Shown here: piece by piece, positions 23,801 through 35,800 of the stretch | Numbering within the stretch: position 1 is the stretch's first letter | Layout of the letters: the number at the start of each line of letters is the position of its first letter | Assembly (NCBI RefSeq): GCF_963662255.1 | Contig: NC_085047.1 | Span: forward strand, 59,022,006 to 59,086,005 | Direction of reading: 5' to 3' | DNA from: Cinclus cinclus | Lineage: Eukaryota > Chordata > Aves > Passeriformes > Cinclidae | Length of the DNA: 64,000 bases | Position numbers and translations under genes: made by a program | Notes under the pieces: model-generated | Databases searched by the model: none | Told to the model about the DNA's origin: nothing | Seen by the model: the letters and a program-made list of their open reading frames with translations, nothing else

Positions 23801-26800
23801 CCCTGCTCCTTAAGTACCAATACTGCCAAGCTCTGTGTTGGGCAACTTCACCATACATTATTTTGGTATTAACAAATGTGTGTGCATATACAGAGATATA
23901 CAGACAGGCTTTTGCACACCTCTGTATTTGCTAAATACTCTTCTTAAAACTTTGGAGTTTTTTTAATAAAAATACAATACAATCAGAAGTTAAATTTCTT
24001 GCACCCACTCTGTAAACACAAAAAATTCTGCTGGTAGGTTCAGAGCAGGCAAAGGCACAAAAGCCTTCAGAATCACATTTTCTCAAGGTTTTGCCCTTAG
24101 AAGTTTCAGTGCGCTGGTTTTGACAAAAGAAGCAAAGAGAAAGTTTATTTTAAGTATAAAGAGGATAAGAAAACCCAGTAAGTATAACCCTTTGTTTTTT
24201 AAGAGTTAGATCCTGAGCATTTGCAAACCTGTTAGAGGTTAGACAATATCTGACACTAGGCACACTGAGGATCCCATGACAGAAATGCTAAGAGGCACAC
24301 TGTTGGTCTAACTGGTTATAGGCAGCCATCAACATGCCCCTTCCTTACCCTGTTCTCCCCACCTCTCACCAAGTCTGAGCAAAACCTAATGTGCTGTAAA
24401 ACCAGGAGGGCTCCTGGCACAACATATTGCAAGCATGCCCTTTACTTTCTGGGCAGTGAGTCCTTGTTAGAGATCTGGAATGTTCCCAATATCCTTAGCT
24501 CAGACTAAATAAGGGAGCAATCAAATGCTTGTTTTGAGCCATAGCGAAAATAACTCAAGACAGGACGAAGGCACGGAGCTGAGAGAGGGAGGAATGGCAA
24601 AATACAGCTGTGTGGTGTTAGAGATACTGGGGTCTGAAGGTGTGAGCTTCTGATATGGCTAGGATGAGCTAACTTCAAATTGTTGCCAAGAAGGGAGTGC
24701 CTTCTCCCCTCCAATCTGCTCTCCCCACATTGGCATTTTTTTCTGATTATTCAGAATGCTGATAGCAAGGAAATAAGTCTCCAAAGCACTAACCTAAACT
24801 CTGATGCCTCCACTGCCTGAACTAGCTCACTGTCAGGGTAAATATGTACCAAGGACCATACAAGATTAGTTTCAGGACCACATCTTCCAGTGGAAGGCTA
24901 CAGTAAGACTGACTTGACACATTGCAACACTAGGCCTTGACTGGAAAGATAAAGTAGAAGTGCTGATTAACAAGTTGTGCAAACCCACAGGACAAGGGAA
25001 TCAGAAAGCCAGAGTAGCACATAATGTGATGATACAGAGCTGCAGAATGTCAAGCACTCTGAAAACACCAGGTCTTTTTTTGAACTCTGGTGTAGAATCC
25101 AACACCAGCAAACCCAACAAAACTGATATCAAATTAAAGTGTGTATATGACACCAGTCTTGAAAACAGGAGAATGTAACATCACAGGAACATTGGAAAAA
25201 TCCTGTTTTTGATGCTGCAAAGCACAACAATCCTGGAGTGGTAAGTATCATGGAAAAACCCATTAATCATAATAAGAAGTTTTTCAACTTTTGGATTATT
25301 CTGCAAGTTTTTCTGTGCCTCACATAAGGAAAATTAAGTAATGTACTAAATTACTAAATTTTCTGAATAATTGCTTGCATATAGGTTCCATGATCATAAG
25401 AAACCCAGTAAAAAACATGATTTATTATGCAACTGTATCATAAAGCAAACAAAAAAATGGGTATTCTTTTTTTTCAATTACCTGACAATGCAATCTCAGT
25501 GTTGCCTTAGATAAAGGAAGCTTAACTCCTTCAACTGTGTAATATTTAGTTTCTATAAACACACTTCATTCAAAAAAGATTTAACAGAATTTATTCAGAA
25601 TTTCCCAAAAGCTTTCAATTTTATGAGTCGAAGCATAAAGGAAGTGTATTCTGCAGGAACTCAACCACCACTAATTACTTCTCTTTCCTTGACAGACAAA
25701 TTAGCCAAATAGGACTTCTACAGTAAAACTGCAGCTTACCATAGAAGATTTTACATATTAAAATTGTATTTTCCTATGTTTATAAAGGGCAAAAAAGTTA
25801 ATTTTCCTCAGACAACTTGTAAATTGCTTAGACTATTTAAGTGTTTACAAGTACAAAAAAAACTATGAATAATTTGATTACCATTTGTGAGTTTTGAGAG
25901 TTGCCTTGGAATCCTTTAGGTTTCTCCCACTGTGATTCTTAAAAAACAAAAGCAGAATTCACTTATTTAATATCATTCGATTTGGCTTATATTTAATAAT
26001 CTTGACTAAAACCAGATCTAATTGATGTGACACTGCTGTGTGCACACATATAAACAAGTTATATAAATATATATAGACCACACTGGAATATGAATAATCC
26101 TTGACCAAACTATTGTACAAAAAATAAACCAAATTATCATAATTACAGCTGGCTTTACTGGAGCTAACAACCCTCCAGACTCCTTTACTATGCCTGATAC
26201 AGAGATATAGGTTATTTGGTTTAAAAAAAAAAATTATGAAATTATGAAAGACTACAGTAAATACTAATGTCAATCCTTAAATTTATAAGAATCAGTTTGT
26301 AACATTCTCATTAATCACAAAAGAGGGTTGCTTTTATATTCTAAAGCAAATCACAACACACAGCTCCTCAAGAGAAGCTAGTTAGATAAACCACATAAAT
26401 GTGGAAAGACACAATCAGTTTATTTCACATTCCTGATCACAAAGCTTCTTCAGGAAGAACATGGCTATCTTTGTGTACTTTACCTCTGGCAAGCTAAACA
26501 TTTCTAGAAACTGTGGAATTACTACATTCTTCCATCACTAATCAACAGCAAAATTGGTCTGAAATTCTGGATACCCAAGTCTCAAATGTTAAATACCAAA
26601 ACTCCATTTAAGTGCTCACATTTTAATTAACAGCATGGTACTGAAAGAGCAGGAAAGTAAAAAAACGCAGCTAGTCTTTTCTCACTTATATTCAACAATT
26701 ATATCTGCACCTGCTCCTCAGTAGTTTTTACCTCCAGTTTTTGTGTTGTAGTAGTATGTATATCCTTCAGGAGATAATCCTTGCACCCACTCCTTTGTTT

Positions 26801-29800
26801 CAATTTTTGGTGGCATAGAGGCATCCTGAGGTGTCTTTTTTTTCTTTTCTTTCTTTTCCTTCTTCTCCTTCTTTTCTTTCTTTCCTTTAGTTTCCGCTGT
26901 GTTACTTTGCACTTTACTCTGTGTTGAACTGGAACCTACGTCATCTTAGAGGAAATAATATCCTTTAAAACATTCTGAACTTAAATATTAGTCACTCTTG
27001 CACAACAGAAAATGGGAAACTCTGTTCTTATGAGTATTTTCAATCATGAGTGAAAATCATTAGCATTATACCTGTACCAGGTGCACTTAAAAGACTATAT
27101 TAAAAGAATCTTGCTTTGTACCACTACTATAGCATCATAACAATGTACAAATTTAAAATGATGAGTAACAAAGAGAAAAATCATAAGGACCTAGCTAAAC
27201 ACCTCTAACTAAACAACAAAAGAGAAACTAAAAGAGCTATGAAAAAGACAGCTACTACAGGAGCCTGAAACTCCAAACTTGTTTTTAAAGGACAATATGT
27301 CTTCAATGTACAGAAGAAAGGTACTTGCTGAGCTGCAAGCTGACTAGGAGATTCTCATCTCCACTGTTTCACAGCAGTGGGAACCCAGCTTCTCCTACTC
27401 ATGGGAACTTTAGCCTCCAACTGGGAAAAGTGAAACATAAAATTAATCAAAGGAAGCTGCACTGCTGATTCAAAGCACCAACTACAGCCTAACTTTCTGT
27501 TAATGCATTATTTAATTTTTCTACTCCAAATTAGATTGTTCCATGGATCAGGGGATACCATAGCTATAAATACTCTGTACTGCAACTTTTACTACTGGCA
27601 ATTTGCAGACTCCTTTTTTTTTTTTTTTAAATTAACAACAGTCCTGGAGGCTGACTCTCTCTCTCTCCTAAACCTGATGTAAGACAAAAACTTTCCTATT
27701 CAATATTCTTTCAATTTTTATCTTCTACCAGCTATATGAACTACCTGGCTTAATTCCAAGCCTTTTCATATCTTCTTGATATGCTTTCATTGCAGCCTCC
27801 TCCATTGCTGCAAATTCTTTTGACATGTTTTCTTCTTCTTTTGCCTTTTCCAAGCTTTTCTTCTTAATCTAAAACAAAAGAAAAAGCCCCCAAGAAAATA
27901 AATTAAACCAATGTAATAATGAAAGAGAGCAAAAATAAGCATTTTTGCAATTAAGATATTTGAGTTACCTCACTAATTCTCTTTGCCACATTTTCTTTAT
28001 GATTCTTTCCTCTTTCATGAAACTCAATGCTCTTCAAAGTAAGAAAAAAACCAAGAAAAGTAATATGTATTATACAATTTAAAAACAATTTATTTTAGTT
28101 ACTTTAAATTTACTTGGACTAATTTTAGTTGAACAAGCCTAAATGTAACCTGTTCTGAGAACAGGTTTACAGCAAACACTTCAGCTCTAAAATGGCTACA
28201 GGAATACAGGAACACTGAGAAACATTCAATAGAGAAATTATAAAATTTCATAGTATAATATTTTTTTTCAAATAATACTGCTCAGCACACATGCTAGAGA
28301 CAAATAACAGGGAATCTGGGTTCCCTCTTCATGCTATCCTTCCATTTATCATCACAAAATTTTTTCCCTGTTTTCATTCAAACTTTTAAAAACCATATGG
28401 GTTATTTAGTATTCCAAGTATTAGCTACTGCCCTTAATTACATTATGCTCCACTTCAGAATTATCTCACAAATTTAAACTAGTCTGCAAGTTCAAAAATC
28501 TGAAAAAGAGAAAGAGAGGGAAGAAAAGGCAAAGTGGGAGAATTGGATAACTAAGGATCACGGAACAGTCTGCAAGCCAAAAAGCTGCCAGGAAGACTGA
28601 TGCCAGCAGGAGCTGGAAGTTCAGAAGCTCAGGTACAACAGTGGTAGTCCTCACATGCTTCTCACATAAAAACATCAGAGCTCATTTGGGTGTTGAGATG
28701 TTAGATGCCTAAGCCTGATCTTTGCACAAACTGATGTGCAGAGGATGCACATCCTGGGATGACTCATCTCATTTAGAGACAAACTTCTTAAGTTGCTCAA
28801 ATCCCTCCCTTGACAGGTACTTCACTTACTCTGAGAAGATACCTGCAGTTCACGTGAACTAATTAGGTATCTTACAGTAAGCCAGAGGAAGCTCAGCTCT
28901 AGGAGTACCCCAGGCATCCAGTCAGGAATGCAAAACTTACTACTAAGGAAGACACCAATGTGTCCAGTAGTCTGCAAAAGGCACCTGCAAGTCTGAAACA
29001 CCTTTCTGTAACCCAGTAATGCTTCTGTGGGCTGTGTGAAATGAAAGAAACCTGCTTTAAGAGCTCAGAGCACTGGCTGTACTGTGCCTACCACATACAA
29101 GCAGTACAGATGCCAGATTTTGCTTTCTACTTGCACATGAAAGAGAAGGACAGGTGCAGACAGTTTCAAGACAGACCAAATGTTAAGCTACAGAACTCGA
29201 AGAATAAGCAGGGTCAGATATCTAGTCCTTATCTGTACTGCCAAGGAGAACAGCACACACCATCTTGTAGGTGGGTATGTGGCTCTGATTTAATATATTT
29301 TAAGCACCGCAGGTATCACAAAGGCATTTTTATAGAATAAATTTCATGCATCAACAGACTGGTATCAAAAAGTGATGTTTAAAGCCTGTAATTCAACTTC
29401 CTAATATTTCAAATAATGGACATAGTATGGTAGACCATCGTACAGGTCTGTTGTCTGCTATCCAGCACTTGCAGTAATCGCAGAATTTTTTAGGCTGAGA
29501 TTTCCAGTAATCGGCCCTGGGGAAAGAAAAAAAAAGATGTATAATCTGAAACAATAACCAAAGCCACAGGTTTTCATATATATTTATATATATCTTCAGA
29601 AACTAAATTTAGTCTTCTTTGGGTGATTAAATACTAAAAGTCTAATTTTCTTTTTTTTTTTTTTTTAAACCAAGCCTGGGGAGCCAGTAAGAGTAGCTGT
29701 ATTAACAACTGTGTCTCAAAGCACAGTTCAGTATCGGGATTTTGACCATCTGACCTCCAAAAACTGTAGAATTTTTACAACTGAGGCAGTGCTGTAAGAA

Positions 29801-32800
29801 CAAGAAATATGAAACAAAACAAGGCAGAGATAAACAAGCAGCTCTAAGACACCCCATTTAAACGTGGAATGGTCAGAAAAGTGCAACTTGCACTGTTTTT
29901 CATAAAAATGCTGGATACTGTATACAGTGAACTCAGCAACACAAAGGTGCAGTTCTGGACAACACTGAGCTACTGTGGGGAGTGAATCCTGGACCAGATT
30001 CTGACCTGTGGGGTCACTGACAAAGCAGTAAATTGTTTGGATGTTTCGGTGTAAAAATGTAGGAATTTCTGAACCATGTAATTAGATAAGCAAGGAAACT
30101 TGGGGAAAACTCTTCAGAGCTGAAAGGTTAGTATATCAAAGTATTTAACAATAAAACCAACAACCTCCAATGGCTGTTTCTTCATCAAAAACCGCTTCCT
30201 AATGCCAGATGAGACTTGCGTAGAGCCAATTCTATTTCTTATTGCCTTTCAGCAACAAACACAATGCTTTGGTTCACCAGAACACATTTGAGCAATAGAT
30301 TTCTATGTTTTTAAGTTAAAATGACAAAGAATGAGGGACAAAATTTTAAAAATATTCACAATTACACTGAGAACATCAGAAAAACTGAATCTTGGCCTTT
30401 TGTTCTGAAGACCACTGTACAAAGTTCAAGGAAAATACTTCCTGACATTCTTATTCAATACAACCAAAACTTCCTCCATGCACAACAATAGCACCTTCAA
30501 TCCTTATGATACGTGTGAGCAGATCTTTAATTACAGAAACAGACCTGATCAACTCCACTCCTACAATTTAAGCAGGTATCAAAATACATTCTCCCACCAG
30601 CGCTTCACACAAAAATAACCAAGAGTCTATGATTATTTGAAAGTCTAAGTAGAAAGGAGGTACTTCACAAAAGTGTATCAACCTATAAGCAATAGCGTGT
30701 TAGCAATGCACAGTTTTTCAAGCAATTTTCTGTAAATCTAGAAAGAAGCAGCTGGGATTTCCCCAATTTAAACAGAAATCTGCTCATCCTCAAATGCTGT
30801 ACTTGAGAACTGTGTGATTACTTAGTCACACATTTAATTAAAAGGGGTTTTTTGAGACTTATACCCAAACATACAGGGGGCAAAGCCCAAGATGCTCTGG
30901 GTGGAAAACCAGCTGAGTGGGAGGGAGAAATTCAAACCTCAGAAATACCTAAAGATCCTTTTTCCTGCTTGAGCTATAAATTGTCTCTAAACCCTTTGAC
31001 ATCACCTACAATAAATTTCCAGCTAAATGCAGGGTTGAACTTCCTATGGCAATGGACCAATTTTGACAGAAAACACAAATTGTAAATAATGCCTCACTGC
31101 CTGTTCTGGATGTGCAAGAACCTCTGCCTTCTTCCAAGTTTAACCTAAGACATGAGGCTCTTTCTCCTCAACAGAATCAAACCTGAGTGCTAAAACTAAG
31201 ACTGTACAGCTGCACCCACAACTCAAGACCTGAGAATTTGACAAGCTGTATTTTCACAGCTCTGTTTTACACCAATTTCTTTCCTATATGCTGCTGGCCA
31301 CCACATTTGTTGCAAACCACTGTAGCAATACATAAGTAATCACTCTTGAGAAAATAAGGGCACACCTGTGCCTTCAGTACAAATCCACATCTTGATAGAA
31401 GTCTTTTAGCTTCATCTCCTATTTGTTTTCATTAGAACTGGAGCTGTTTCTCTACTCTTACATATAAAATAAATGTAAATGGTAGTGTGCACAGATATCC
31501 TAAGAACCCTAAATCCTTTTCATGATTAATGAAATTGTGTAACCTATGACCTCGATTCTGTGGTTTATGAGCTTGAGGAATCTTATATATCAAATAGTTC
31601 TCTTAAAGATTTTCTACTTGAGTTCACACCACTGGAAAAAAAAAGAGCAAGTTCAGCTGAACTATCCATTGAATAACATCTGCCACTGTAACAAAGGCAG
31701 AAGCTGCAAAGTTTCAGTGGTGCTGCAATGACAGCAAACCAAAGAGGAATATTTGGAAAGCAGCAGCAACTGAAGTGAAACCCCACTTTATTGAGATGCT
31801 ACAAGTGCTTCATGGGCTCCTGTCACAATTCAGATCCATGACAATTTTTTAAGTCTGTGACTGATGAAACAATCTGACAAACACAGGCTTGAGAGTAGAT
31901 ACTCTTAAAGTAGTACAGAGGTTTTTTTTATTCTTGAACAATTGTGTACAAGTCATGGGAAACACAGCTATTTTATAAAGTCATTGCAGTCAAAATGGTA
32001 CAACTTTTAAGACTCTCTGTCTTCTGCCAGAAGTTAAGGTTGATTCTTGTTTTCAGCTCTCCAGCTGGGCCAGGCTCCTAAGGACTAGAAGGTTGGCCAG
32101 CTGGCCAGCACCAGTACAACTCCCTTTCTTCCTTTCACTAAAACAAGGAGACAGTCTAGAGTACATCACATCTGCCTTGTCCAGGTTTGCAGGGTTGAGG
32201 TTTAGCACTGCACACATTTCACTAGGAGTGGCTCCCAAAAGGGAGCTTGGCAACACAGACCCAGAGAGGTGTGCCAGTTTTTCTACAAAGCTCTAACTCA
32301 GGGCAAGGGGCTCTGGACCAAGTGTCTTTGGAGCCTGACTTTCCAGAGCTGGCTGAGCAAATCAACTTGGTATCTTGCTACCAGGGAACAGGGCAGCACC
32401 AATACAGATGGGTACTGGGCAACTGCTGGACAAACTGCTGTAGACTCATCCGGACTTGGAAATCCCATACTAACTTGCAACCAATTTGTTTCTCCTCAAG
32501 ATCAGTGATTTTCCTTCAACTTTTACTGGTAATACTACTCAGAATAAGAACGTACAACATTTTAGGAAGCTAAAGAAAAAGGAAGGAAAAAGAGGAAATT
32601 AACATCAAGATGTTTTCTTGAAACTCATGAGATGACAAAGTCTTGGCTGGAAACAGCAGAGTGCAAACTGATCAATGTTAAAAACATTTTCAGATTTCTG
32701 AAATGAATTTAAAACATCAGAGTGAACAAGAAGACAAGAAAGAACAAGTAGCGACCCTGCATTAACAATGCCTGCCCCATTTGCCATTCCAAAAGGTAGG

Positions 32801-35800
32801 AAAATTATGAAACTCAGAGAGAAAGCACTGCAACTCAGATATTTATACTCTGCACAACACATTTCTTGAGCCAGGAGAATCACACAGCCTACGCTGCAGT
32901 GACCAGGTTATGCATCCCAGTGCAGGAACCACGTGTTTGAGAGTATGCAAAAAGGACAGGTTCAGGAAGTAACCTCCAGAGTAACTCAAGTACTGAAGTC
33001 CAGGGCCCTGAATCCTCAACCTGCAGGCTGCTTCTCCTCACGTTACTGTACCATTAATGTTTCAACAGGTGGTGCAAACAGCTTTTCTTATACAGGGAAG
33101 CTTAAATCCTCTCATAAAGTAGCTATCTTGAGCTGAGACAGCTATGCTGAACTTTACATGGAGATTGGGCTGGAGAATTTTGTTCCTACCACATACTGAA
33201 ATCAAGGTGGGATGAGAAACAACTGATTTTGGTGGTTCTGAACACAATGAAAAAGAATTTTATTGTACAAACAAAATCTGGAAGCATTTTCTTTGAATAG
33301 CTCTGTTCTAAAATTTCTGACCTGAAATCTGGCAGGGATGCAGGGGGTTTGTATCAGGGATTTATCTGTGCAAATCAGAAGCCCTTGGGGGTAAAAAACA
33401 GCACACACAGGCTCAGCAGTCTTCTTTGGTTAGAGTATCTGCAACCTCTAAACGCTTTACAAGAATTTAACATCTCACAGCTTTTTGCAAGTTTGAGCAC
33501 TCAAGAGCTACCACATCACCTTGAATACATGTTTGTGAACAAGATTCAAGTTCTTGACTACACAAGTAAATTAATTTAGGGCAGATATTGTGGCTGTTCT
33601 GCAACAGCCACTCAAAAGGACAGAATCTATTATTACTTCTGAACACTATTTGGAAATACTGTGTACTTCTGAACAAAAGTTATACTTCTGTAATGGAAAG
33701 AAGTAGAAAAAAAAAAACAAACAAAAAAAAATTCCATATATTTCACAACAGACCCTCCCCCACATGGGAAGCTGTTCCAGAATAGCTAATTTTAATTCAA
33801 ATATCCCTGTATTGGTGAGTCCTAACATTGCAATGCTAAGATTGGCAGAGAAGATAAAAAATGTTTTCTTGTACTGTAGTGTACGTCCCAGTGCCATGGC
33901 CCCTAATGACTCAACACTCCCAAATAATTCACAGCAACTCTGTTCATTCATAGTGTACCAACTCTAGAAAACTCTTCTTAGTTAAACACCCTCCACTTTT
34001 TTAAAGTATTAAAAAACGTCTAAAGAAAGAGTATCTCTGACACTGCGAGTACGTGGGACTGCCCTTCTGCCTAACCCCAGCCTTGTTGGCATTCTAATAG
34101 ATCACGCAATATGTATGTTTATACATGGGCTCCTACAGAGTAGAACAGGATGGGAGTTTCAACCACATGAAACATGACAGTTCTCTGAAGGGTTTTGCTC
34201 TTTTGGCCCTGAAGTCAATTGTATTTTTTGCAATCCCTCCATAAATTCTTATTCACAACCCAAATGTCTGCTTTTTTTAATCATTATATTAGCCCCCTGT
34301 GAACTACATACAAATTACAATATCCAGTGGAAGTCTGCAGAAGCTGCTTAGCCTGACCTGTATTTGCATGAATCTGCTTTGCCAGACCTCTCTTCAAAAT
34401 TGCAAATTACACAATCACAGAACCATTTAGGTTGGAAAAGACCTTTAAAATCACTGAGTCCAACCCTTAGCCCAGCACTGTGAAATACACCACTAAACCG
34501 TGTTCATAAGTGACACGACTACCTGTCTTTTAACTACCTTCAGGGATGGTGACTCAACCACTTCTAATGCCACAAATACTTTTAATGTGCAAGAATACAC
34601 ACAGATATTAGGGAAAGCAGCCTCTTTCTTGCATGTATGGAGCTCCAATTCTCTAGGTCATCTCCTCTAACTTCTGTTGTCTAAACAGTGAAGTAGGGTT
34701 GTCTCGGTTCTCCCTGCCAATAGATGGAAACTGTCATCTCAGAAACAGCACTCTTTGTATCCTAAAGAGACAGCACGTTGAGAAGAGCATTGAACTCCTT
34801 AGTTGTGTGTTTCATCCTTATACAGGGAACCCAAAGCAAACTGCCTGAGTCAGCTTTCAAAAGTTAAATATCTGAAGTGACAGATATCTCCTGAGAACAG
34901 AGGTCTGCTGCTGTAGATGCAGAAGAAGGATACGGGCCATGTCAGGAAGAATATGATAAGAATTAGAAGAGAGGAAAAAAACCAGCAACATGAATTGGGT
35001 CAGGAATCTGTTCAGCTATAATTTTAGCAATAACTAAAATTAAGAACGCTGCTGTACCTAGTACCAGTTTGGAAAGCACAGCTCAACATCAAGCACTGCC
35101 CCACAGACAGACCTCTAGAGGAATTTTTGACCAGGTTAGGATTTTTTTTCCAGCATGGAAGTTAGGATATTTTGAAAAGTAATAGAAACAAGCAAATAGA
35201 CATACAATTCTATAAGCCATTCTCACCTAATATAGACAGCAGCTTAGATTTTTTTACATCGCCTCCCCCCAACCGTGGTCAAGCATTAACACAAATTTCC
35301 TAATTAAAGGCTTCAAGCAGGTAGTGATGGCCAGGTAAAACCAAGCCACAAACAATTTTCTTCCTCACGCCTTGCCCAGAACCAAAGGCGGCAAAGGAGG
35401 CCGCAAGGTGGGGGGATCTAGGAGAGGGAGAGAGGAAAGGAAGGAAGTCAGAGGGACGGAATGCGGGAAAGTGCAGGGGAGAGGAGGAGAGGCAGGGAGA
35501 GGAGGAGAGGCAGGGAGAGGAGGAGAGGCAGGGAGAGGAGGAGAGGCAGGGAGAGAGCAGGGTCGAGAAAGGATACATAGAAGGGGTGCAGGTGAGGATC
35601 CACGGGCCCCATCCCCCGCAGCGCTCCCCGCCCCGCTCTGGGGCACGCCGAGTGCCCCGCCGGCGGGAGGCGAAGCTGCCCGGCGTGTGTTGGGGCGATA
35701 AGAGCAAGGCAGCGCAGCAGAAACAAACAATCTGAAGAGAGCGGCAGGCCGGACGGGAGCAGACGGGCTGGAGGGCCAGTGTAACGCCTCACGCAGAGGG

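Noticed and set aside
25928..25937. Alternative acceptor CACAG directly before TGG for WBP4 exon 6
   Set aside because: Using it would break the frame with exon 5 and delete the ESQ residues. The AAG eight bases upstream restores NTKTGESQWEKP.
35477..35556. Regular direct repeats resembling a CRISPR array
   Set aside because: The 18-base units are directly adjacent with no spacers, in a vertebrate intron. This is a minisatellite.
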